Below are positions 57,201 through 64,000 of a stretch of 64,000 bases of DNA, in pieces. Source of the stretch: Aphis gossypii. Taxonomy: Eukaryota; Arthropoda; Insecta; Hemiptera; Aphididae. The notes beneath the pieces are model-generated. The model was not told the origin of the DNA. It saw only the letters and a list, made by a program, of their open reading frames with translations, and did not search any database. The stretch's first letter is position 1; each line of letters starts with the position of its first letter. The position numbers were made by a program, and so were the translations under genes. Location of the stretch: contig NC_065533.1 in NCBI RefSeq assembly GCF_020184175.1, forward strand, positions 3,990,695 to 4,054,694, written 5' to 3'.

Positions 57201-60200
57201 TATGAAGATTCCCATTAATCCGGATTTCCGAAACAAAATAGGTAAGTGAGATCATATTATCATTAATTGCTATTAAATGATAAACATAAGGTATTAAGTT
57301 AAGGGACCTGTCGCAGTATCATAACTCAACACGAAAACACAACTCAAATTTTTCTTTTATTATGTGTTTATATTTATTCACTATCTTTTAAGCAAATGTT
57401 ATTTTAATTTAATTTAATTTTAATAATATCGTGATTTGCGAAAATACATTTATTAATTTTAATCATCTAACATACGATTTTTTCAACCATTTTTCTCTAT
57501 TCCATTATAGATAATTTAATACTATAACAATATTATACATGTACGTGCGTCTCCTACAATTTAAAAATAATTGTTGTGTTTTGGTTTTTTTTTTTTTTTT
57601 GAAAAAAATAGAAATAAAAGTGATCCTTAACTATGACACAAGTAAGAAAGTGAAATTGTGAATATTCTACACATATATCTATTATAAATAGTAATAATAT
57701 ACATAAAGGGCATTTCTACATGCATACACAACTTGTTTTTCATTAAGTATAATATATTTATTTAAATTCTGATATTTTTGAAAATATTATTTAGGACCGT
57801 AGTATTTTTAAACAGATATTTGGATTTTACTGATCATTTTAGGAGTTACAGGATTATGGTGGCATAAATTAATTTTTTTTATGTTACATATTCAATATTA
57901 CTATAAACCTTAAAGCAGATGATTTTTTTAATTATTCCGATTAAACATAATTGAATTTTGAATAAGTATCAAATTTCTTAATTATTAATATATGCAAAAC
58001 TAAGGATAATATTCATTAAAAATGAATTTACATCAAATATAAAGTGTACTTGTTTTAGTTTATTGTCTACTTATTCTACTTATACAAATTTTAAAATGCT
58101 AATCACTTTAAATTAATTACCATAAAAATTTAATCGACCATCGTCCATCACGAATATATAATATGATGTTAAGTATACACAATAATTTAAAAAATGTTCA
58201 ATTACCGTTTTAATTTAAATTTAGATACATACAAACAAAATGTTCAAAAATGTATTGTTTAAAAGAGTGATTGTCGTTTGAAAAAAATGATAGTTTGTAT
58301 CGCCGTAGAATTCATATTGCAAAACTTAAATGGTGTAAAAAAAATATAAGTACGTAAATATGGTCCTTATTTATATTTGAAAATTTCAAAAATCAGAATG
58401 TGAATAAATGCATTATTAAAGAATATAAAGTGCTGAATATGCTTGCCGAATCATTCCATGTATACGAGTATGATACATATATAATAACGAGTATTTTTAT
58501 ATATAATATAGTGACAATTAAAATAATAGGAATGAAAAAAAAATGATATTGCTGTGTAAGAAGTTTATTTATTTATTTATTTAAAAACACCGTGAAATAG
58601 TTTTATATTAAAAATTATATCTGTTATATACAAATTAAAAAGTAGTTTATATATGAATACACATATATAATTATTAATTATATTATCATTGTAAAATTTG
58701 TTAGCTGAAAACTATGTTTTATTTTTTCAATGGATTTTTTATAATTATAAAAACTTTATTGTCACTAACTGTGCTTTAAAATTTAGAATATTTAAAATGT
58801 AAGGTATATCATACTATTATTTAATATGTATTTAATATCTGGCTAGGATAAACGCACACATGTGGTTGACTTGGATACATTATTGTCTTTAAAACAAAAA
58901 TTTTGTTACAAGATACAGTGTGTTCAAGGATAAACACTGGATATATCCTAATTAAATATATAACTAAACATTTAAAATATAATTTTTGGTTCATCAAATC
59001 AGTATATTCATTTTGAACATTTTGAAAAATGTTTGTTTGCTTTAAACAATCGCGTAAAAACTCAATTTAAACGAACGTTATATTTAAAATGTTCTGAAAA
59101 ATTCCATATACCTACATTTAGATTATTACAGCATTACCCCATTAAGTTACACGGAACATTCGTTTGATTCAGATGTATGGTAACGCATTTGTACAACTAA
59201 AAATCAACATCGCCATAAATAATAAAATATAATATGTTTGCTGTAATATAACGTAAAACATTATGCAATATAACAATATAATATTATGCTCGGCACAGTC
59301 TAAAATGGTAAATATATTTTTTTTATTGTTTATTATAGTCGCATACACGACTACGACGTTTATTCGAAATTTAGGAGAATTTAGTATAGGAGCACTATTT
59401 TATACATGGTACATTTTTAATACAAAACAAACGTCGATTCATATGGAATAGTTAATAATAAGTTACAAAACATCGATGTGGGTCTAGAATCGATTAGAAA
59501 TAATTGAGAACCAAAATTATGCACGTGTTATTGATTGATGATATAAATATAATGGTGTTCATAATTTGTATTATATAATATAATACAATATAATATATAT
59601 TTATATACCTAATATTTTAACGTATTGTTTCAACTTTTAAATAATATTTAAAACGGGTAGAAAACAATTAATCGAAGTAGAAAAATACAAAGTCCGTGTG
59701 GGTTTTAAAGATAATATATCGTTTGAGAGAATAAATATAGATAAGATCAATAATTCATAATTATATTGTATGGTTATGTGTATTATCAATTTAAAAAAAT
59801 AAAAATAATCAAATAAAATTACATGCTCATCAAATTCCACATCGCTCACGTAATAATTATTTCACTCGCACGGACGGTATAAATTATAGCCACCCCACCA
59901 AAAAAGACCGCCGTCCGAGCTCGAGTAAATTATAAAAATTTTTCCTCGAAAAAGAGATGATAAGCATAATATTAATGCCAATGCCCCGTGGTACACTACT
60001 CGACACTGGCGCTATAAAATAGAACGAATCCTTGGGTTGATTTTTTACTGTTCAATTATCCCGAGCGTGTGAACGAATAATTTGACGTATGAATCCCGAT
60101 ATTGCTGTTAAAATAGCGGGCTGGCGTGCGCGTAGGGGGGATGATATGTCGGTAAGCTAAAAGGCATAATATACCTACGTCGCAATAACAACATGACATC

Positions 60201-62953
60201 GTACGTTGAACAATTATACAATATAAACGGCATTGTTATACGCATCATAGGTAGTTAAAGTAGTTATTACCCTATAACTGGTCGCATTACTCGAGCTTGA
60301 TGAGTATAAAATATATTAAGTATTTTACTTGTAAATGTCGTCGTTTAATGACGTGCTCGCGCTTTTGTACACTATTTATACGAGGGCTACGTCGTTTCCG
60401 ATACGCCGAGCAACGGGGGATGAACAGTTCTGTGACGGGTTACCCGAGTGAGTTTCATTGGCATGATCCTGAGATTATTAAGAGTTGGCGATATAGCATA
60501 CTGTTATTAGTGTATACACACACATATATACACACACGCCGCTTAGTATATTAAATACAGACTGAAAACACATCGGTGGAAACAAATAACGGCAGTGGAA
60601 AATGCACGGAAATTCACCGGAAATGTATGCGTAACGAGACGTATCCTGCGCAGCTCCATATTAAATCATTTATAATTATTATTAATAAGCTCGCGTTCCT
60701 GTGTCGATAATGTCTGGGCTTTTAAAGTTTCAACTTTTAGTATCGCGGTGGTGGAGGACCGTTTTAATATTATGATATCTATAAAATATTATTTCCGAGA
60801 GCGGTATCTAGAAATGTTAAACGACGATCTCCCTTTTTATTTTTTTTATTTCCCGTAATTGAATTTCGTACATTTTAAAATGAAAATAAATACAAACTTT
60901 TTTTGTATTCCCGGAACGGCGAAACACACCTACTTAATTTACTCAAAAATATACGTCACTAACGTTTTACCAAACCGTCTATATATATTCGTCAATATAT
61001 TTGTTTTTGTTGATATTGTTATATAATATCAATATTATTATTTTTGCTCTAAATATAAATACATATTTTTGATATTTACTCGTCATTATTTATTAACATA
61101 GCCCATTTAAACGTATATACTAATTGTTTTGAAAAGTTTTAACGTTCTTTAAAATATTTTTACATTTTATTTTGATATAATCGTGAAACATTATTTTCGC
61201 AATTTGTGATTGATACAATTGTTTAATATTTTTTTTTTTGAAAGATAGTATCTATTTTTATTATTTTTAATTTCATATTTTAAAACAGAATAATTTTTTG
61301 GAATACTTCTATAAATAAAAATAAAACTTCAAATCAGTATTTTAATAATAAAATATAATTATAATGAACTACTAATTCTAAATTAAAATTGTATGTATCG
61401 AAATTCTAAAGAAAATATCTGCCAGAATACAAAATTACGTACCTATATAATATTATATTATATACGTTAATTATATATTTTTTCAAAAATATCATATTGC
61501 AAAAACATAAAAATATGTACAAATGTCAATTAGTATTTTTTAAAAAATTGAACATTGAAATAAAAAATGTAGACACTTAAAAAGATCACTTAAATAAAAA
61601 TGTAATTTTTCATATAAGTATTATAAGATGTAATGGATTATAATAATATAAATTATAACATGAATAACACGTCAAGACACATTTTTCATGTAATTATGCG
61701 TTTTATTATAATAACATAATATGGTATACTGTTAAAGAATCATAAGCAATATATTTGTATTTTGACTAACAAAAACAAATATATAGTACCAAAACATTTA
61801 AATAAAAGACCAATACGATTATAATATAGTATGAGAGTATTTATAAAAACGATCAGAAGTAATGAATTTGAAATCATAATAAATACTTTTGTTAGTCATA
61901 CCCAAAAAATTGGTATATTTTTATGATTTTTTTTTCAATTTCTTTTGGTTTAGTTCATAGAAAAAAGAACCAAAACTTTGGCTTTAAGTTTAACACAGTT
62001 CATAAAAAAAATTTAACTGTCATTTCGTATTTCATGTATCTTCAAAATTTGACATTTTGATTAATGTCAAAACTAATTTTAATATATTACAGTATAATAA
62101 TATAGATAGGTATATTGTTAAAAATTAAAATATCAAAACAATAAAACGGTTAAATAATATTAAAAACTATCTTTGTAGTAATATAGTGTTTTAAAAATAA
62201 AAATAAATGTTTTTTCTAAAATATTTTAATATGAGTTATGGTTAGGTTCAAATCAAATTTATTCAAAGAGTACCAATTCTAGAATAGGTTCTTTGCGGTA
62301 TTTTTCTAATACTCACACATACTAAATTATCATGGATTGGTATTTGAGATTTCGTTTTAGTGCATTATTTGACTTCAATGGTATTTTGTACGATTTCAAG
62401 TAAAATATAATTCGTTTCATTTATAATTTTTTTTTTCAATTATTCACCCGACATCAACTCCAACTAAATACAATCTACAGTAGTAGAGTTTGGTATTTGT
62501 GTGTTGACACGTTTTGTACAAATTATTATACTTCGATAAAATGTATAAATATACATTCAGTTGTAATAAACATATTATATTATATTTCAATATTCATTCT
62601 ATACTTTTCTTTTATTTATTATATTATTATTATTATTATTTATTCAAAATGAATATTTTTTAATTTAGAAATACCTAAAACTTATTTTCTGAATATTATA
62701 AAATTTTAATATGAAATATATATTTTATTATATATAAAAACGAATATATACCAGTTCTAATATAATAACATAAATTTTTGTTTTTATTTTCAGTTTATAA
62801 ATTTACGACTTGTGGATCAAAGGGTAGGCTGGGTCCGAGTAATCGATCTTGTGAAGCTGCATACACAAATACTACTGTGTCTGTGATTGTGGTTAATGAC
62901 ACATACATGGATGGAGTACAGATTTGGCATATACCTGAGACAGGAGTATATAC
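24084..62953 (+). CDS. Alk: Receptor tyrosine kinase Alk, ectodomain part (10 exons, both ends missing)
   Basis: The coding blocks are 24084-24294, 26392-26513, 28675-28818, 31990-32145, 32280-32410, 47897-48063, 54395-54489, 55084-55146, 57194-57241 and 62794-62953. They join without a stop into about 432 residues, and every junction keeps the reading phase. Domain order is MAM1 (second half), LDL-receptor class A, MAM2, linker, and the start of the ALK/LTK glycine-rich domain. This combination is specific to ALK among animal receptor kinases. Alk is a single-pass plasma-membrane receptor. In flies its ligand is Jelly belly, which binds another LDLa-bearing fold, and signalling runs through Ras/ERK in visceral muscle, brain and synapse. 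The glycine-rich region with its membrane-proximal part binds ligand in vertebrates. The kinase itself lies beyond the right edge; the signal peptide and MAM1 start were not found to the left. The coding blocks are GC-richer than the introns. I see no broken codon, so the gene looks functional. The assignment is by remembered homology, without a search. Confidence 0.9.
24295..26391 (+). other. Alk intron, AT-rich
   Basis: This 2.1-kb intron is bounded by GTAAGT and TTTTTATAG. It carries frames such as 24509-24784 (91 codons) and 25232-25426 that have no motif, and it shows only AT-rich sequence. Confidence 0.7.
26392..26513 (+). CDS. Alk: Alk exon 2 of window: end of MAM domain 1
   Basis: The exon lies between the acceptor TTTTTATAG and the donor GGTAATT (GT at 26514). 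The translation runs YWEKKKVLLGRQTR, then VIIELNIK, then HVAIDDIRLEDCLP. The Trp followed by the closing motif (I/V)AIDDI.L..C is diagnostic of the C-terminal end of a MAM domain. It exits in phase 1 (CCA G), matching the two-base entry of the next exon. Confidence 0.9.
26514..28674 (+). other. Alk intron with an AT microsatellite and a GC-richer patch
   Basis: This is a 2.2-kb intron. It holds the AT run at 26869-26894 and a purine-rich, GC-richer patch at about 26955-27290 that translates with many stops in all frames and may be an old transposon relic. The overlapping frames at 28125-28432 are T-rich and unsupported. The intron ends with the acceptor TATTTTCTAG. Confidence 0.6.
26869..26894. 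repeat. (TA)n microsatellite
   Basis: An uninterrupted TA dinucleotide run of 13 units inside an Alk intron. Confidence 0.9.
28675..28818 (+). CDS. Alk: Alk exon 3 of window: LDL-receptor class A module
   Basis: The acceptor is TTTTCTAG (AG at 28673-28674) and the donor is GTAAGT at 28819. The translation has the six-cysteine LDLa pattern in full: CPTDSHFLC, then NMTC, HHVC, then DISPDC and the acidic tail DETDETENC. The Asp/Glu residues around the fourth to sixth Cys form the calcium cage of this fold. The usual Gly of the D.SDE stretch is replaced (PDETDE), a mild variation. A sequon NMT is present. One exon holds the whole module, entered and left in phase 1, as is common for this mobile domain. 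Confidence 0.93.
28819..31989 (+). other. Alk intron, AT-rich
   Basis: This 3.2-kb intron lies between GTAAGT and TCATTTCAG. No gene was recognised. From about 30900 to 31950 it is a little GC-richer, with no coherent frame. Confidence 0.7.
31990..32145 (+). CDS. Alk: Alk exon 4 of window: start of MAM domain 2
   Basis: The exon lies between TCATTTCAG and GGTAATA (GT at 32146). The translation starts VPTEARCTFESGFCGWRN, the canonical MAM opening (C.FE..FCGW), and continues LTWKLYKGD and KWDNTFRNRTG. Two sequons are visible (NAS, NRT). It enters with two bases and exits in phase 1. Codon use is GC-richer than the flanking introns. Confidence 0.93.
32280..32410 (+). CDS. Alk: Alk exon 5 of window: core of MAM domain 2
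   Basis: A 134-bp intron, the shortest in the gene here, separates it from the previous exon. The acceptor is TTTCACAG and the donor is GTGAGT at 32411. The translation runs TYAYVDMSGSSYLGATARMD, then IHFHPPPTYC, then KYYNSCY. Human ALK has the same YVDMS, NPPP and KYYNSC elements in MAM2, which supports the ALK assignment over other MAM proteins. It exits in phase 0. Confidence 0.93.
32411..33660 (+). other. Left part of the 15.5-kb Alk intron
   Basis: It opens with donor GTGAGT. Coding frames across the donor (to 32491) are read-through. At about 33000-33030 the sequence GGTTTTCGACCAAAAACC forms a short inverted repeat. At 33340-33640 there is a GC-richer stretch with the look of a dispersed non-coding repeat, directly next to the spectraplakin pseudogene. 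Confidence 0.45.
33739..34798 (-). pseudogene. Broken spectraplakin copy (shot/MACF1 family), CH2 domain to first spectrin repeat
   Basis: Four minus-strand exon-like blocks keep their splice sites: 34798-34681, 34604-34489, 34420-34200 and 34135-33739. They read ISDIVVG, YPGVRVTDFMSSW, DGMAFNAIIHRN, then PDLVDWRNVKSKNVRERLE and YGVTRLLDPE, then IDTHEIDEKSIITYISSL, FPEP, MSDRNFPSTLIEMKKLA, and finally DIEPKLQTD, RTWNRLMMSYQDRD, IQEEIKRLERLQRLAEKVHR and HPLDAKHNADQL. This is the second calponin-homology domain and first spectrin-type repeat of a spectraplakin, the actin-microtubule linker. It is broken by loss of about 15 codons with a frame change after IVVG, a TAG at 34721-34719, a frame break at the block 2/3 junction, loss of about 35 codons after FPEP, a TAA at 34211-34209, and an 8-bp tandem duplication at 33844-33859. 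Retained introns mean a DNA-level duplication, not a retrocopy. Confidence 0.9.
33844..33859. repeat. 8-bp tandem duplication that shifts the pseudogene frame
   Basis: AGTTGATC occurs twice in direct tandem. Before it, the minus-strand frame reads LDAKHNADQL. After it, the homologous text (ETELRLSEDTIQSLFVD, then GRYVQAPELQKR) is only found in another frame. Removing one unit in the mind restores colinearity, so the duplication is the lesion. Confidence 0.85.
35322..35354. repeat. AT-rich palindromic microsatellite
   Basis: The tract of AT and TATATATAT/ATATATATA blocks is self-complementary and could extrude as a cruciform. Confidence 0.75.
41930..42230. other. GC-richer patch with TATA-like motif, possible transposon or LTR relic
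   Basis: GC and CpG rise over about 300 bp. The patch includes GGACGGACGTGACAG and GTAGTATAAAAGTGTGTATG, a TATA-like box near 42103. All frames are broken by stops, so no protein is supported. The position of a TATA motif inside an isolated GC-richer block recalls an LTR, but neither LTR ends nor a target duplication were identified. Confidence 0.25.
44884..45717 (+). CDS. Intact intronless 277-aa protein of unknown family, nested in the Alk intron
   Basis: The frame is closed upstream by TAA at 44863-44865, starts at ATG 44884 and ends at TGA 45715-45717. I do not recognise the family. The protein is basic and rich in Lys, Asn and Cys, with 18 cysteines. Residues 1-60 are polar and probably disordered. 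Residues 60-150 look helical (EIFMKTQIGKYAKRLMDKLQ, then HAAAVAQLCRKTQRLLKDL). Residues 150-215 hold repeated short Cys/Lys pairs (EKCKK, EICKK, DNCKS, DKCIN). Near 225 lies a CEYCGKRKKLC cluster that could bind a metal. The C-terminus is hydrophobic with CLCC, a possible palmitoylation site. There is no signal peptide. No intron is visible and no canonical AATAAA follows closely, only ATTAAA-like text near 45885. The length, the single open frame and the GC-richer codons argue for a real gene. It could be a lineage-specific gene or an old retrocopy. Confidence 0.6.
   Translation: MSTDSKNIQRLTKIENEMMRSRQPPLAAKKHCFENQDKLNFDFESKNNINGLQSTSSSCADEIFMKTQIGKYAKRLMDKLQKISVNVPDNGEHAAAVAQLCRKTQRLLKDLNQVGGPCDSSTVLLKKYNCLRMTYYDLRDGINGTTKKLCNEGMPMVVQQSKNREKCKKIEICKKLNNNGKQDNCKSRDKQDKCINKLQIENFTKICQNGETIENLRKRELCEYCGKRKKLCGMTWEPKSRSEKSNCRRKPIEWKTFLKNQLFIYFPCLCCMFGKSD
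45718..47896. other. Right part of the large Alk intron, AT-rich
   Basis: Downstream of the nested ORF there is a short hairpin GGCTAT-TATATG-ATAGCC (45808-45825) and a CA run (45834-45845), then AT-rich DNA to the acceptor TTTTTTTAG at 47895-47896. No other gene was seen. Confidence 0.5.
45808..45825. repeat. Small hairpin 90 bp after the nested ORF
   Basis: GGCTAT pairs with ATAGCC around a 6-base loop. It lies in the presumed 3' untranslated region of the 277-codon ORF, just before a CA dinucleotide run. A role in RNA processing is possible but unproven. Confidence 0.4.
47897..48063 (+). CDS. Alk: Alk exon 6 of window: third part of MAM domain 2
   Basis: The acceptor is a T-run followed by AG at 47895-47896, and the donor GGTAATTT has GT at 48064. 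The translation is ISFFYHKYGSHSGTLGLYL, then LWWSFGNYGNTWLRTVVYL and VNITT. The F.YH.YG...GTL.LYL strand pair and the W..GN.G..W element are core MAM features and match ALK MAM2. The exon exits in phase 2. It lies 15.5 kb from the preceding exon. A minus-strand frame over the same bases (47826-48023) is a shadow. Confidence 0.93.
48064..54394 (+). other. Alk intron, AT-rich
   Basis: This 6.3-kb intron lies between GTAATTT and TACTTTTCAG. No gene was recognised on either strand. Part of it (about 51470-52120) is mildly GC-richer without a coherent frame. Confidence 0.65.
54395..54489 (+). CDS. Alk: Alk exon 7 of window: end of MAM domain 2
   Basis: The acceptor is CTTTTCAG and the donor GGTAAGC has GT at 54490. 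The translation is YYLQFEARKLLSVKGDVAID, then DIAMSPKCFGL. The VAIDDIAM...C ending closes MAM2 in the same way as the end of MAM1. The split codon AG|C gives Ser at the junction. It exits in phase 1. Confidence 0.92.
54490..55083 (+). other. Alk intron, AT-rich
   Basis: This 594-bp intron runs from GTAAGC to ATTTTCAG. The 79-codon frame through the donor (to 54599) is intron read-through. Nothing else was seen. Confidence 0.8.
55084..55146 (+). CDS. Alk: Alk exon 8 of window: linker after MAM domain 2
   Basis: This is a 63-bp exon between CATTTTCAG and GGTTTGT. The translation is VPEDVLKGYKYEAAGTINNT preceded by a split Asp codon. It is too short for a domain. It is accepted because both splice phases match (phase 1 on each side), the frame is open and its composition differs from intron. 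Its donor (G|GTTTGT) is weaker than the others in this gene, so exon skipping is conceivable and would keep the frame. Confidence 0.75.
55147..57193 (+). other. Alk intron, AT-rich
   Basis: This 2.0-kb intron between GTTTGT and TTGTTTCAG has no recognisable gene. It contains frequent imperfect poly-A and poly-T tracts. Confidence 0.7.
57194..57241 (+). CDS. Alk: Alk exon 9 of window: short exon before the glycine-rich domain
   Basis: This is a 48-bp exon between TTGTTTCAG and GGTAAGT. The translation is ATLMKIPINPDFRNKI with a split Gly at the end. The stretch recurs in ALK proteins just before the glycine-rich domain as I remember them. Phase 1 on both sides and a strong donor support it. 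Confidence 0.8.
57242..62793 (+). other. Alk intron with a GC-richer island
   Basis: This 5.55-kb intron runs from GTAAGT to TTATTTTCAG. It is mostly AT-rich and holds a TTTA run (58563-58582) and an ATT run (62631-62644). The GC/CpG-richer island at 59830-60830 is listed separately. Frames such as 59263-59451 (62 codons, hydrophobic) lack support. Confidence 0.65.
59830..60830. promoter_or_regulatory. GC/CpG-richer intronic island, possible regulatory element
   Basis: For about 1 kb, CpG and GC rise sharply against the AT-rich intron (for example CCGCCGTCCGAGCTCGAG, GGCTGGCGTGCGCGTAGG). A hairpin pairs CGGACGG (59871-59877) with CCGTCCG (59911-59917), and GGTATAAATTATAG between the arms is TATA-like. 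An 85-codon frame at 60297-60554 has no known motif. Possible readings are an intronic enhancer, an internal promoter upstream of the kinase-encoding exons, or a transposon relic. Only composition and motifs are seen; function is inferred. Confidence 0.3.
62794..62953 (+). CDS. Alk: Alk exon 10 of window: start of the glycine-rich domain
   Basis: The acceptor is TTATTTTCAG and the donor ACGTAAGT has GT at 62954. The translation is YKFTTCGSKGRLGPSNRSC, then EAAYTNTTVSVIVV, then GVQIWHIPETGVYT. The FTTCG..G..GP....C..AY.....SV......GVQIW..P.TG.Y pattern is the signature opening of the ALK/LTK glycine-rich domain and the strongest single identifier of this gene. Two sequons are visible (NRS, NTT). 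The exon exits in phase 2 toward exons outside the window. A minus-strand frame (62795-62980) is a shadow. Confidence 0.95.
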
Positions 62954-63809
62954 GTAAGTACTATAAGTATTGAATGACATTTATTTATAATAGTTTTTAC
63001 AAGCACGATTGGCTTATAAAACGACTTAATTAGGATGGACTGAAACTCTTGTTTTACAGTAACTCTATAATTACATACTATAATAAATGTATTTTCAAAT
63101 ATTTTTTATTTTTTAATTACGAAAATGATTGTAATAATAACCTCAAATCGTTAATGTCTATCTATCTATATTTATACCATTAAAATTATAACAACTTAAA
63201 ACGTTTTTCCATAAAAAAAAATATCGTTAATACCTAATTAATTAATTATCAAATAGAAAAAAAAAATAATTAAATCTTGATTAAACACCTTAGATCTCAC
63301 TAAATTATACAAAATAAACAATGCATTTAAACCAGCCATAGATATTTTAATGACATATAATATTACTTTAGTAATACAATAATCCATATACACACACTTT
63401 TTGAAAGAATTAATTTAATTTCAATAACAACTACACTGAATACAATAGACCATGCACATATTTTAATAACGAAACCAGGGACGAAAGCTGAATTAGCAAA
63501 ATGTTATAATTTTATATTTCAAACAAACTTACTTAAATGTAAAATAACTAATCCGTAGAATTTAAATATTACCTCTTTAAATAATCAAAAAAAAAAATTA
63601 AATTAAATTAACATAATCTGGTAATCAATTGCATATCACCAATTTATTGAAAATAAAAATGAAAGAACTTAAACAATTAATAAAGGACTAACGTTTTCTC
63701 TTTGACTGCTTTTATAAGAGATCATTATAAAAAAAAATAACCAACCTTTTCATTCACTTTATAACTTATTTTTTTAAAAAAAATATAGCATACGTAACTA
63801 ATATGAGGC

Positions 63810-63848
<39 letters not shown>

Positions 63849-64000
63849 AATCAAACAAGAAAAAGATTAAAATAGTAACTAAACTATCATCCTCCTTAGT
63901 CTTATCTAAACTACCCTAAAAATTAATTTATCAGTCCTTTAATTTAATTATTTAAAAAAAAATAAAATTGTTAATCGCATATAATTGATTATATCAAAGC
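62954..64000 (+). other. Start of the next Alk intron, AT-rich
   Basis: It opens with GTAAGT. No exon was found before the window edge. It contains the AT run at 63814-63845 and poly-A tracts. Confidence 0.7.
63814..63845. repeat. (AT)n microsatellite
   Basis: An uninterrupted AT dinucleotide run of about 16 units near the right edge. Confidence 0.9.

Noticed and set aside
60297..60554. 85-codon frame in the CpG-richer island
   Set aside because: It has no family resemblance and ends in a CA/TA simple repeat. The island is better described by composition.

Overview
This is a eukaryotic nuclear window. It is strongly AT-rich, with long homopolymer runs, many AT microsatellites and long introns. 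Repeated words such as GTAGGTAC/TACCTA and TAATATTATA, together with the exon sequences, suggest an insect, most likely a hemipteran of the aphid type. That placement is an inference from style and homology by eye; no database search was possible.

The backbone is one large plus-strand gene. I recognise it as the insect orthologue of the receptor tyrosine kinase Alk (anaplastic lymphoma kinase). Ten exons between 24084 and 62953 join in a single open frame with matching splice phases and encode about 432 residues of ectodomain. In order they give the second half of a first MAM domain, an LDL-receptor class A module, a complete second MAM domain, a short linker, and the start of the ALK/LTK glycine-rich domain (FTTCG...GP...GVQIW...P.TG.YT). 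The gene runs off the right edge, since exon 10 ends at a consensus donor. The rest of the glycine-rich domain, the membrane segment and the kinase must lie beyond 64000. The 5' part (signal peptide, N-terminus, first half of MAM1) was not found in the first 24 kb.

The intron between exons 5 and 6 (about 15.5 kb) splits MAM2 and carries two other items. A minus-strand, intron-containing, broken copy of the end of the actin-binding region and first spectrin repeat of a spectraplakin (shot/MACF1 family) lies at 33739-34798. It has two stop codons, several frame breaks, two internal losses and an 8-bp tandem duplication, so it is a non-processed pseudogene. An intact, intronless 277-codon ORF lies at 44884-45717. 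It is Lys/Cys-rich and belongs to no family I recognise, and it is the best candidate for something undescribed here.

The left 24 kb is mostly AT-rich sequence with transposon relics. These include a Helitron/Pif1-type helicase C-terminal fragment (1099-1440), a 578-bp MITE-like element with a probable 6-bp target duplication (2088-2665), and a GC-richer block ending in a polyadenylation-like signal and A-run (about 3040-3735). Several other GC-richer islands (180-900, 9500-10030, 21120-21780, 41930-42230, 59830-60830) stand out from the AT background without an identifiable product. No rRNA, tRNA or CRISPR array was found.
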